The position numbers and the translations under genes are program-made. A model generated the notes under the pieces. The model worked only from the letters and a program-made list of their open reading frames with translations, did not search any database and was not told the DNA's origin. A stretch of 28,887 nucleotides of DNA, taken from NCBI GenBank assembly GCA_017542725.1, contig JAFXWR010000189.1, positions 1-28,887 on the forward strand. The letters run 5' to 3'. Position 1 is the first letter of the stretch; every line of letters starts with the position of its first letter. This DNA is from Lachnospiraceae bacterium (GTDB lineage Bacteria > Bacillota_A > Clostridia > Lachnospirales > Lachnospiraceae). This document shows, in pieces, positions 8,173-16,913 of the stretch.

Positions 8173-8463
8173 ATGACAACATTTGAAGAAAAAGTATATT
8201 TAGAAGTAAAAAAGATTCCTAGAGGGAAAGTCGATACATATAAGGGCATAGCAATAAAAATTGGCTGCCCAAATGCTGCAAGGGCTGTTGGTAATGCATT
8301 ACATAAAAATCCTGACCATAAAAATATTCCTTGCCACAGAGTTGTTAATAGTGATGGTGAATGTTCTGGAAACTTTGCATTTGGTGGAAAGGTTACACAG
8401 GAAAAGTTACTTATGAAAGAAGGAATTATATTTGTAGATGGAAAAGTTTTATTAGATAATTAA
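8173..8463 (+). CDS. Methylated-DNA--[protein]-cysteine S-methyltransferase, short form
   Basis: A 96-residue single-domain DNA repair protein of the MGMT/Ogt family, which removes alkyl groups from O6-alkylguanine by suicide transfer to a Cys. The helix-turn-helix arginine-finger region is CPNAARAVGNALHKNP (around residue 33), and the active site IPCHRVV is at about residue 56. The Cys is intact, so this is a potentially active transferase rather than an alkyltransferase-like protein, which has Trp there. The N-terminal domain of longer family members is absent, as in many short bacterial forms. It stands 30 bases after the membrane protein gene and 28 before the next gene. Confidence 0.9.
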   Translation: MTTFEEKVYLEVKKIPRGKVDTYKGIAIKIGCPNAARAVGNALHKNPDHKNIPCHRVVNSDGECSGNFAFGGKVTQEKLLMKEGIIFVDGKVLLDN

Positions 8464-8491
8464 TATAAGTAAAAAATGAAAGAGTTATATT

Positions 8492-9244
8492 ATGATTAGA
8501 ATTTATTTAAGGAAAATATATTTATTATTTTTAACTGCTCTAGCAATAATACTATTCTCATGCAATCAAATAATAGATAGTTCAGTAAAAGGGAGTGACA
8601 CTTTGAATTTATCAAATGATAGCAGTGGTTTTGTGTTATTAAGTGATGCAGTGCCAGATGCCATTTTAGAAATAAGGTATTATTCTACATACAATTTCGT
8701 AGGAAAGAGAATTGCTGGTTATGAAGAACCAATTGCACTTATTACAAAAGAGGCAGCTACCAAACTTAAAGAAGTAAGCGATGAGTTAATTGAAAAAGGA
8801 TATAGGTTAAAGATTTATGATGCCTATAGACCACAAATGGCAGTAAGCAATTTCGTAGATTGGGCTAAAGATGTAAATGATGTAAAAATGAAAAAATATT
8901 TTTATCCAGATTTGGATAAATCAGTTTTATTTCCGCAAATGTACATAATGGAATATTCAGGACACACAAGGGGCAGCACTGTTGATTTGACACTCTTTGA
9001 TATGAATACAGAAAAGGAAGTTGATATGGGTGGAACATTTGACTATTTTGGAGAGGAAAGCCATCCGGATTATAAAGGTATTACAGATGAGCAATACAAA
9101 AATCGTATGATACTTCGTGAGGCAATGCTGTCGCATGGGTTCAAGCCACTAGAAACTGAGTGGTGGCATTTCACACTTGAAGATGAGCCTTATAAAGATA
9201 CTTACTTTACTTTTCCTATAAGCAAAAGTTCGCTAAAGAAATAG
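8492..9244 (+). CDS. D-alanyl-D-alanine dipeptidase (VanX/DdpX family) lipoprotein
   Basis: A 250-residue zinc peptidase of family M15D that cleaves D-Ala-D-Ala. The N-terminus has a lipoprotein signal with lipobox LFSC (Cys24), so the enzyme should be anchored outside the cytoplasmic membrane. The catalytic features are a conserved Arg in IYDAYRPQMA, the zinc motif SGHTRGSTVDLTLFD (SxHxxGxxxD), and EWWHFTLE (the ExxH that supplies the base and third zinc ligand). An extracellular position points to recycling of wall dipeptides or wall editing rather than to the cytoplasmic VanX role in vancomycin resistance, and no vanH or vanA is nearby. The upstream site is weak (gaaagag). Confidence 0.9.
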   Translation: MIRIYLRKIYLLFLTALAIILFSCNQIIDSSVKGSDTLNLSNDSSGFVLLSDAVPDAILEIRYYSTYNFVGKRIAGYEEPIALITKEAATKLKEVSDELIEKGYRLKIYDAYRPQMAVSNFVDWAKDVNDVKMKKYFYPDLDKSVLFPQMYIMEYSGHTRGSTVDLTLFDMNTEKEVDMGGTFDYFGEESHPDYKGITDEQYKNRMILREAMLSHGFKPLETEWWHFTLEDEPYKDTYFTFPISKSSLKK

Positions 9245-9302
9245 TTGGATTTTAAAGATTTATATAACAAGAATTATTTAGATGGTAGTAAAGGATTAAT
9301 TT

Positions 9303-9719
9303 ATGAGAAAAATATTTTATATAGTTTCTATAATATTAGCAAGTATGTTGTTGCTCTTTGCTTGCTCATCAAAGATCAATGCGGTTGAAAGTGCCAATAA
9401 TATTGAAAGCACAAGTGTTGATAGCACTATTAATGGCAAACAAAAATTAACAAAAGAAATGGCATATAATGGTATAGATAATTATTGCCATCAAAATTTC
9501 GACTGGTCAATTGCAAAAGATAATCCTGATATGATGTATGTTGAAATGGGAGAAGAAACGGATACTGAGTACGAAGTTATATTAAGAAGTTACACAGGTT
9601 CTTTCACATATTTTTATGTTAATAAATCTGATGGAAAAACAAGAATTGTAGAGTATGTCCCAGCGCTTGACATTAAAGAGGAGTCGGGGATAATTAGCAT
9701 ATTTGATTATATCGGATAA
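9303..9719 (+). CDS. Small lipoprotein of unknown function
   Basis: A 138-residue protein with a clear lipoprotein signal (hydrophobic stretch, lipobox LFAC at about residue 21). A Ser/Thr/Asn-rich linker follows, then a compact domain of about 90 residues (GIDNYCHQNFDWSIAKDNPD, then YEVILRSYTGSFTYFYVNKS). The middle pattern of a Tyr/Phe-rich strand followed by DGKTRIVEY resembles small extracellular beta domains, but I recognise no family. It lies 58 bases after the dipeptidase gene and 42 before ygfK, and is probably exported with the dipeptidase. Confidence 0.75.
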   Translation: MRKIFYIVSIILASMLLLFACSSKINAVESANNIESTSVDSTINGKQKLTKEMAYNGIDNYCHQNFDWSIAKDNPDMMYVEMGEETDTEYEVILRSYTGSFTYFYVNKSDGKTRIVEYVPALDIKEESGIISIFDYIG

Positions 9720-9761
9720 AAGATATTTACTAATTTAAATATAATTTTTTGGAGGTGCATT

Positions 9762-12746
9762 ATGAGTGAGATTATGAAGATTATGCCATTTAAAAATTTG
9801 ATGGAATGGATTATTGATGAGAACAAAACCCGAAACTCAATTTTTGGTGTAAGAAAGTATTATAAGGCAGATACAAAGAAGTGCTTTAACATTTATAAAG
9901 AGCATGTCGAGACCCCAATTGGCCCTGCTGCTGGTCCAAACTCACAACTTGCACAAAATATTATATCAAGTTACATAGCAGGTAGTAGATTTTTTGAATT
10001 AAAAACAGTTCAAGAGATGACTGGTGCTGACATGGTTAAATGTGTAAATAAGCCATGTATAAAAGCAGATGATGAATGTTACAATTGCGAATGGTCTACA
10101 GAACTTTATATGGATGAGGCGATACAAGAATATATCAAAGCTTGGGTTGCACTTCATTTTATATCAAAAGAATTTGGACTTGGAGCCACTGATGGTTTCG
10201 TATTCAATATGTCAGTTGGCTATAACCTTGATGACATAAAGAAAAAAGATACTGATAAGTTTATAGAGTGTATGAAAGATGCAAACAAGCATCCAGTATT
10301 CAAAGAGTGTCTCGACTATCTTAGAACTCATATCTCTGAATATAAAAATTTTAAAGCGGAAGACATAGATAAGATCCCAAATCAAGTTTGTCATTCTGCA
10401 ACTGAGTCAACACTTCACTGATGCCCTCCTGCTGAGATAGAAAGAATTGCTATGTATCTCATGGATGAGAAGGGACTTAATACATTTATTAAATGTAATC
10501 CAACTCTTCTTGGATACGAGAGAGCGAGAAAAATATTGGATGACATGGGATTCACTTATGTTGCATTTACTGATTCGCATTTCTTGACTGACTTACAATG
10601 GGACGATGCTGTTAAAATGCTTGATAGACTTATGAAACATGCAGATGAGAAGGGATTGACTTTTGGAGTGAAACTAACTAATACTTTCCCTGTAGATGTG
10701 ACTAGAAATGAATTGCCATCTCAAGAGATGTATATGTCAGGAAGATCATTATTTGGTCTTTCTATAAAAGTGGCAGAGATGCTCACAACTCATTTCAATG
10801 GAAAACTTAAGATTGCATATTCTGGTGGAGCAGATGCGTTTAATATAGATAAACTAGTTGATGCTGGCATCTGGCCTGTGACAGTTGCAACTACAATTTT
10901 GAAGCCAGGCGGATATGATAGATTTTATCAAATGGCAGAAAAAATTATGTCAAATGTAAATGGCATGGTAAGTTTTTCTGGTGTAGATGTAAAGAAAGTT
11001 CAAACACTTTCAGAAGAGTGCAAAAAAGATAAACACTTAGTAAAGAAATCACTTAGATTTAAACAAAATAAAATCAAAGTTAAAAATCCACTTACAGATT
11101 GCTTTATAGCACCATGCTCAAATACTTGTCCTATTAACCAAGATATTTCACTTTATAACTATTATGTAAAGAATAATGAGTTTGAAAAAGCTCTTGAAGT
11201 AATATATCGCACAAATCCGCTTCCATTTATGACTGGAAATATTTGTGCTCATCCTTGTACAACTGCTTGCATGAGAAATCACTACGAGGACAATGTTGAC
11301 ATAAGAGGCAATAAACTTCTTGCAGCAAAATCGGCGTTTGATAAAGTGATTAAAAATGTTAAACCAGCTGCATCAAATGGCAAGACAGTTGCAGTAGTTG
11401 GTGCTGGACCGGGTGGTATAGCTGTTGCTACATTCTTATCTAAAAATGGATTTGCAGTAACTGTATATGATAAAGAAAAAACTGTAGGTGGAACAGTTGC
11501 AAATATCATCCCACACTTTAGACTTCCTATGGATGAAATTCAAAAAGATGTAGAGTATGCAAAGGCGTGGGGAGCAAAATTTGAACTTGGAACTGAAGTA
11601 AAAAATGTTAAAGAGCTAAAAGATAAATTTGACTATGTTGTTCTTGCAATTGGTGCCCATAAAGAAAGTAAAGCTGGATTTAATGGTGACGAAAAATGTG
11701 TAAACGCTCATAAGTTCTTAATTGATTTCAATGAGAAGAATGGAAAACTTGACATAGGTAAAAATGTCGCTGTAATAGGTGGTGGAAACACAGCTATGGA
11801 TTCAGTTCGTGCCGCAAAGAGAACAAGTGGAGTAGAAAATGTATATCTTGTATATAGAAGAAATATGTTAAATGCACCTGCTGATGAAGATGAAATCAAT
11901 CTTGCAATTGAAGATGGAGTGCAAATAAAAGAATTATTGGCACCAGAGAGTTTTGAAAATGGAGTTTTGAAATGCAAAGTTTGCAAGCTCGGAGCAGTTG
12001 GTGCTGATGGTAGAAATAGTATAGAAGTAACAAGTGAGATTGCTGAGATAAAGGCTGATACTGTTATAGCTTCTATCGGTGAAAAAGTTGATGGCGAGTT
12101 CTATAAGAGTAATGGCATAGAGGTAAATGAAAAAGGCTTGCCAGTATTAAGTGGCACTCTTGAGACAAATATTAAAGGTGTATATGCTATAGGCGATGGT
12201 GCCCTTGGTGCTTCTATAATAGTAAAAGCAATCGCAAATGCAAAACTTGTAGCAACTGCAATTTCAGGCAACGGATTTACTGGAAATGAATTGCCAAATG
12301 AGTCAGTAGATAATATCTATAAAGATAGAGCAATTCTTAAAGATAAAAATGGTGACAACGATGGTGCTCGTTGCTTACATTGTAATAAAGTTTGCGAAAC
12401 TTGTAACGAAGTTTGCCCAAATCGTGCAAATGTTCATATCATATTAAAAGATGGAAGTCATCAAATAGTTCATGTAGATAGTATGTGTAACGAGTGTGGT
12501 AACTGTGCAGTATTCTGCCCTTATGATAGCAAGCCTTATAAAGACAAATTTACTTTATTCTTTGATGCAGAAGCTATGAAAGACTCAACAAACGATGGAT
12601 TTTATTATAAAGACGACAAAACTGCAGTTGTAAGAATTAATGGTGCTGAGTCAGAGTATAAGTTAAACACTTCGGATTCTAAACTTGGAAAACTCGCGGA
12701 AGTTATTGATGTAATTAATAAAGAACATAGTTATATGATATTTTAA
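9762..12746 (+). CDS. ygfK: YgfK (putative selenate reductase-type oxidoreductase) with in-frame TGA at codon 220
   Basis: This gene reads as one 994-residue YgfK if the TGA at 10419-10421 is passed. The two pieces (9762-10421 and from 10422 on) are in the same frame and both match YgfK. The N-terminal third is a dihydroorotate-dehydrogenase-like flavin barrel (PIGPAAGPNSQLAQNI, NTFIKCNPTLLGY, YSGGADAFNIDKL). Next comes a GltD-like module with an Fe-S motif from Cys447 (CFIAPCSNTCPINQDI), an FAD site GAGPGG near residue 548 and an NADPH site GGGNTAMDS near 672. The C-terminus has two 4Fe-4S sets from Cys871 and Cys909. E. coli YgfK has a similar length (about 1030). The family role is thought to be electron transfer in purine metabolism with selenium-dependent hydroxylases. 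The TGA replaces the Gly of the conserved HGCPP. A strong TGGAGGTG site precedes the start. Confidence 0.88.
10419..10474 (+). promoter_or_regulatory. In-frame UGA with SECIS-like stem-loop in ygfK
   Basis: Two bases after the UGA, CCCUCCU (10424-10430) can pair with AGAAGGG (10468-10474) with one mismatch. Inside this, GAGAUA (10434-10439) pairs perfectly with UAUCUC (10455-10460), leaving a 15-base apical loop starting with G, 19 bases after the UGA. Bacterial SECIS elements place a G-containing apical loop about 16-37 bases after the UGA, so the geometry fits, although the loop is slightly long. An alternative inner stem (10437-10440 with 10450-10453) gives a 9-base loop. The region is also strongly constrained as protein, so chance pairing is possible. 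Confidence 0.35.
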
Positions 12747-12808
12747 TATATACTGAGAATCAATTTTAGTTTAAATTTTAAAAATTTATCAATTTTAAAA
12801 GGGCTATT

Positions 12809-15379
12809 ATGGCAAAATTTTTTGTAAATGGAAAAGAATATGAGTTGGCTGATGATAAAAAAGTTATGGGCTTTCTTCGAGATGAGTTAAAACTTTTATC
12901 AGTAAAAGATGGATGTGCTGAAGGTGCCTGCGGAGCCTGCACTGTGCTTGCAGATAATGTGCCTACTAAAGTATGTGTTCAAACTGCAAAAAGGATGGAA
13001 GGAAAACATATTGTTACTGTAGAAGGATTTACTGACAGAGAAAAAGAAGTGTTTAAGTATGCTTTTGGAAAGGCGCAGGCGGTTCAATGTGGTTTTTGTA
13101 TACCAGGAATGGTTGTGTGCGCAAAGGCACTTATAGATAAGAACAACAATCCTACTCGTATAGAATGTGCTGATGCTATTAAAAACAATTATTGCCGTTG
13201 CACAGGTTACAAAAAAATTATAGATGCTATAATACTCGCTGCCAAGATATTTAGGGAGAACTTAGAAGTTAAGTTTGAAAATAAAGTAATGAATATCGGC
13301 GATAGCGACATAAGAGTGGATGCACCAGACAAGACTTTAGGTACTGCTAAGTATGCCGATGACATATATCTTGATAACATGATATATGGTTCTTGTGTTC
13401 GTGCCGCTTATCCAAGAGCAAGAGTTAAGAGTATTGATATAGAAGAAGCAAAAAAAATTGATGGAGTAGTTGGAATTCTTACAGCAAAAGATTTGCCAGG
13501 AAAAATGACTGGACATCTAAAAAAAGATTGGTTTGCTTTAATTGATATTGGAGATATAACTCATTCATTTGGCGATGCTATAGTTGCAGTGTATGCAAAA
13601 GATAAAGAGACACTAGAAAAAGCAAAAGCGCTTGTTAAAATTGATTATGAAGTTTTGCCTGCAGTATTTGATAGATATGAAGCTATGAAAGAAGGTGCTC
13701 CGATCGTTCATGAGGAAGAAGATGTCAAAACAAATATTTTGGTTGAGAAACATATAAAAAGAGGTGACCCAGATACTGCAATTAAAAATGCAAAATATAA
13801 AATTACTAAAACATATAAAACTCCTTATACCGAGCATGCATTTTTAGAGCCAGAGTGTGCTGTGGCTTTACCTCTTCAAGATGGTGGAGTTATGATCTAC
13901 TCATCAGACCAATGTACTTATGATACAAGAAGAGAGTGTAGCTATATCACAGGGCTTCCTGAAGAAAAAATTATAGTAGAGAACTCATATGTTGGTGGTG
14001 CTTTTGGCGGAAAAGAAGACATGACAATCCAACCACTTGCCTGTGTTGCTGCTATGAAATTCAAAGTGCCAGTTAAGATGAAACTAACTCGTCAAGAGAG
14101 TATGCAGATTCACCCAAAGCGTCACCCTATGGACGTGACTATGACTACAGCTTGTGATGAAAATGGTATCTTAGTTGGTATGAAGTGTGAAGTAGTTTCT
14201 GATACTGGTTGTTATGCTTCGCTTGGTGGACCAGTGCTTGAAAGAGCTTGCACTCATGCAGCTGGACCATATAACTATCAAAATGTAGAAATTCATGGAA
14301 CTGCTGTATATACAAATAATCCTCCCGCAGGAGCATTTAGAGGATTCGGCGTCACTCAAACTTGTTTTGCAACTGAGATGAATATTAATTTACTTGCAGA
14401 TATGGTTGGCATAGATTATTGGGAAATAAGAAAAAGAAATGCAATTAAACCTGGGCAAGTTTTACCAAATGGTCAGATAGCAGATGAAAGCACTGGACTT
14501 GTAGAGACATTGGATGCAGTAAAAGATTACTACTATAATAACAAATATGTTGGTATAGCTTGTGCGATGAAAAATGCTGGAGTTGGTGTTGGACTTCCTG
14601 ATTATGGTCGCTGCAAGATTATAGTAAATAATGGTCTAATTGAAGTTCATAGTGCTGCTTCTGAAAATGGACAGGGTATAGGTCAAGTATTAGTTCAAAC
14701 AGTAAGCAACGAGTTAAAAATTCCTGTAGATAAAATAGTTTGGAAAAATTCAAATAGTGGAACTGACCCAGATAGTGGATGCAGCTCTGGAAGTCGTCAC
14801 ACTCTTATAACAGGTGAAGCATGTCTACGAGCAACTCGCGAATTATATAAAGATTACAATACAAATGGTAAAGATTTAAACAAATTAAATGGTAAAGTCT
14901 ATGAAGCTGACTTCTTTGAGCCAACAGATAAATTGGGCGCAGAGAAAGAGTTCCCAGTGTCACATATTGGTTATGGTTTTGCTACTCAACTTTGTATATT
15001 AAATGATGATGGAACTATAAAAGAGATGGTCGGCGCTCATGAGATAGGTAAGGCGGTAAATAAACTCGGTGTAGAAGGACAGATAGAAGGTGGCATGGTC
15101 ATGAGTATGGGCTATGCTTTAACTGAAGATTTAAAAGTTGTAGAAGGAAAAGTTACTGCAAAATATGGAACTTATGGACTTTTTAGAGCAAACAAAGTTC
15201 CAGAGCTCACTTCAATTGTTGTGGAAAAAGCAGGAATGAAATTTGCAAATGGGGCTATAGGTTGTGGTGAGATTACAGCAATCCCAACTGCTCCAGCAAT
15301 TGCACTTGCATATTATAGAAAAGATGGCGAGTTCCAAACAGAACTTCCACTCAAAAACACTCCATATGCCCGCCCGTAG
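12809..15379 (+). CDS. Fused [2Fe-2S]/molybdopterin xanthine dehydrogenase, selenium-dependent hydroxylase type
   Basis: An 856-residue single-chain molybdenum hydroxylase with the iron-sulfur domain fused to the Mo domain. It likely oxidises purines. The first [2Fe-2S] cluster uses C36, C41, C44 (GCAEGACGAC) and C56. The second uses CGFCIPGM (about 96-99) and CRCTGY (about 128). The Mo part has YVGGAFGGKEDMTIQPLA, PPAGAFRGFGVTQTCFATE, SAASENGQGIGQVLVQ and the C-terminal GAIGCGEITAIPTAPA with the catalytic Glu. The fused architecture and the ygfK/ssnA neighbours match the selenium-dependent molybdenum hydroxylases (relatives of E. coli XdhD), in which labile selenium is part of the Mo site. 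Its FAD partner could be xdhB or YgfK. The last residues (ARP) and the TAG stop come from a GTAGGGG repeat, which appears to have replaced the original end. Confidence 0.92.
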   Translation: MAKFFVNGKEYELADDKKVMGFLRDELKLLSVKDGCAEGACGACTVLADNVPTKVCVQTAKRMEGKHIVTVEGFTDREKEVFKYAFGKAQAVQCGFCIPGMVVCAKALIDKNNNPTRIECADAIKNNYCRCTGYKKIIDAIILAAKIFRENLEVKFENKVMNIGDSDIRVDAPDKTLGTAKYADDIYLDNMIYGSCVRAAYPRARVKSIDIEEAKKIDGVVGILTAKDLPGKMTGHLKKDWFALIDIGDITHSFGDAIVAVYAKDKETLEKAKALVKIDYEVLPAVFDRYEAMKEGAPIVHEEEDVKTNILVEKHIKRGDPDTAIKNAKYKITKTYKTPYTEHAFLEPECAVALPLQDGGVMIYSSDQCTYDTRRECSYITGLPEEKIIVENSYVGGAFGGKEDMTIQPLACVAAMKFKVPVKMKLTRQESMQIHPKRHPMDVTMTTACDENGILVGMKCEVVSDTGCYASLGGPVLERACTHAAGPYNYQNVEIHGTAVYTNNPPAGAFRGFGVTQTCFATEMNINLLADMVGIDYWEIRKRNAIKPGQVLPNGQIADESTGLVETLDAVKDYYYNNKYVGIACAMKNAGVGVGLPDYGRCKIIVNNGLIEVHSAASENGQGIGQVLVQTVSNELKIPVDKIVWKNSNSGTDPDSGCSSGSRHTLITGEACLRATRELYKDYNTNGKDLNKLNGKVYEADFFEPTDKLGAEKEFPVSHIGYGFATQLCILNDDGTIKEMVGAHEIGKAVNKLGVEGQIEGGMVMSMGYALTEDLKVVEGKVTAKYGTYGLFRANKVPELTSIVVEKAGMKFANGAIGCGEITAIPTAPAIALAYYRKDGEFQTELPLKNTPYARP

Positions 15380-15443
15380 GGGTGAATGCAGTTGTAGGGG
15401 CGAATGCTTGCAGAGCGCACATATGGGCGAGTTATACGAGCCC
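15376..15443 (+). repeat. GTAGGGG repeat pair plus hairpin between the Mo hydroxylase and hydantoinase genes
   Basis: Two units follow head to tail: gtaggggtgaatgcagtt (15376-15393) and gtaggggcgaatgcttgcag (from 15394). A small GGGCGAG...CGAGCCC inverted repeat follows at 15425-15443. The TAG of the first unit is the stop codon of the upstream gene. This repeat DNA fills almost the whole spacer, leaving hydA without a clear Shine-Dalgarno site of its own. The first unit also creates GGGGTGAATG, an ATG (15382) with a nearby purine-rich run that is in frame with the hydantoinase gene. Confidence 0.8.
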
Positions 15444-15456
15444 AAGTAAATATTAT

Positions 15457-16881
15457 ATGAATAAAATATTATTAAAAAATGGAATAGTAGTTAATAGTAA
15501 AAAATGTTTTGTGGCTGACATTTTAATTGAAGGCGAAAAGATAAAGAGAGTTGCAAAGAATATAAAAGTGCCGGGCTCGCAAAGCTCGCCCCTACGATTG
15601 GCTTCGCCAAAGGGATCGCAGAACTCAACCGTACAAGTTATTGACTGCAAAGGTAAATATATTTTCCCAGGATTTATAGATGGCCACACTCATTTTGATT
15701 TGTCAGTTGCAGGTACAACTACAATAGATGATTTTGAATCAGGCACTAAGGCAGCAGTTTCTGGTGGAACTACAACTATTATAGATTATGGAACTCAATA
15801 TCACGGAGAGACACTTAAAGAGGGATTAAAAAATTGGCTTGATAAAGCAAAAAATGGTGTTAGTTGCGATTTTGGAGTTCACATGTCTATATCAGAAATG
15901 AATGATAAAGTTCGTTCTGAAATAAAAGAAATGATTAAAGAGGGTGTTACTTCATTTAAATTATATACTACATATGACATTAAACTTGACGACGACAAAT
16001 TACTTGATGCACTTACAGAAATTGCTAAGTGTAAAGGTATAACAGGTGTTCACTGTGAAAATGATGGAATCATAAAAGAACTTCGAGCTAATGTAGTTGG
16101 CGATGATAATAAAAAAGTTATTTCGCATGCTTTAACTCGTCCTGCCGTAGCTGAAGCTGATTGTGTAAATCGACTCGCTTATATGTCAAATATAACAGGT
16201 GCTGCATTTTTAGCGGTTCATGTAACTTGCGAAGAGGCACTTAATGAAGTAAAACTTGCCAAAGAAAAAGGGTATAAAGTTTATGGAGAGACTTGCCCAC
16301 AATACTTATATTTTGATGATAGTGTATATAAAAAGAAATTTGAAGAAGCTAGTATTTATGTGTGCGCACCACCTATAAGAAAGAAGAAAGATATTAATGC
16401 CCTTTGGAAAGCTATAAATGATGGAAGTATAGACATAGTTTCAACAGACCACTGTTCATTTACTAAAAAGCAGAAAGCACTTGGAAAAGATGATTTTAGA
16501 AAGATACCAGGTGGACTTAATGGAGTAGAACAAAGAGGAATATTGCTTTTTGATGCATGTCTTAATAAAAAACTTAAAATAGAAAGAATGTGTGCACTTC
16601 TTTCTGAGAATCCTTCAAAACTTTTTGGACTTTGGGACAGGAAAGGATTTATAAAAGAAGGATATGATGCAGATTTAGTTATAATTGATCCTAAGAAGAC
16701 CACTAAACTAAGTCTGAAAAATCAGATTTCAAAATCAGATTATTGTACCTTTGAAGGAAAGAAACTTAAGGGAAAGATAGAAAAAGTCTTTCTTAGAGGA
16801 AGACAGATTGTGGACGAAGATAAGAATATAGTTGAAAATACTGGAAAATTTATTAGGAGAAAATTGTATAAGAGTTTTTAG
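15457..16881 (+). CDS. hydA: Dihydropyrimidinase/D-hydantoinase family cyclic amidohydrolase
   Basis: A zinc amidohydrolase of 474 residues that opens cyclic amides (dihydropyrimidines, hydantoins or related purine breakdown products). Metal ligands and catalytic residues are visible: H77 and H79 (FIDGHTHFDL), the bridging Lys in TSFKLYTTYD, His in GVHCENDG and AVHVTCEEA, and the catalytic Asp in STDHCSFTKKQK. I chose the ATG at 15457 because MNKILLKNG is the usual family start. An in-frame ATG at 15382, made by the upstream repeat, would add 25 residues of repeat-derived sequence. The HxH sits near residue 58 in relatives. The roughly 20-residue shift is explained by an inserted inverted GTAGGGG repeat (residues 39-58) between the N-terminal beta domain strands. 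It matches the ygeZ/hyuA position of the E. coli purine cluster. Confidence 0.88.
   Translation: MNKILLKNGIVVNSKKCFVADILIEGEKIKRVAKNIKVPGSQSSPLRLASPKGSQNSTVQVIDCKGKYIFPGFIDGHTHFDLSVAGTTTIDDFESGTKAAVSGGTTTIIDYGTQYHGETLKEGLKNWLDKAKNGVSCDFGVHMSISEMNDKVRSEIKEMIKEGVTSFKLYTTYDIKLDDDKLLDALTEIAKCKGITGVHCENDGIIKELRANVVGDDNKKVISHALTRPAVAEADCVNRLAYMSNITGAAFLAVHVTCEEALNEVKLAKEKGYKVYGETCPQYLYFDDSVYKKKFEEASIYVCAPPIRKKKDINALWKAINDGSIDIVSTDHCSFTKKQKALGKDDFRKIPGGLNGVEQRGILLFDACLNKKLKIERMCALLSENPSKLFGLWDRKGFIKEGYDADLVIIDPKKTTKLSLKNQISKSDYCTFEGKKLKGKIEKVFLRGRQIVDEDKNIVENTGKFIRRKLYKSF
15571..15630 (-). repeat. Inverted GTAGGGG repeat inserted in frame in the hydantoinase gene
   Basis: 15571-15595 is the reverse complement of a GTAGGGG unit (gtaggggcgagctttgcgag then cccgg). 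A perfect small hairpin, TTGGC-TTC-GCCAA, follows at 15598-15610. About 60 bases (20 codons) separate the expected family residues IKV and VIDCKGKY. The insert has no stop in the hydA frame and encodes a Ser/Pro-rich stretch (PGSQSSPLRLASPKGSQNST) in a loop of the N-terminal domain. Confidence 0.8.
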
Positions 16882-16884
16882 TGC

Positions 16885-16913
16885 TTTATATTGTGATTGA
16901 AAAATGCTATAAT
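16885..16913 (+). promoter_or_regulatory. Probable promoter of the NCS2 permease gene
   Basis: An extended -10 element, TGC-TATAAT, has its hexamer at 16908-16913, with a weak -35 (TTTATA, 16885-16890) at 17 bases spacing. The leader to the ATG at 17003 is about 80 bases long and contains an imperfect inverted repeat (TTACTC 16928-16933 with GAGTAA 16969-16974). An AGGAGGG site lies just before the start codon. Confidence 0.5.

Noticed and set aside
8492..9244. Vancomycin resistance gene cluster
   Set aside because: Only a VanX-like peptidase is present. There is no vanH, vanA/B or vanRS nearby, and the protein is predicted to be a surface lipoprotein.
10452..12746. A separate 764-residue gene starting at 10452
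   Set aside because: It is the rest of YgfK. The sequence between the TGA and this ATG (CPPAEIERIA) is conserved family sequence in the same frame, and there is no ribosome-binding site.
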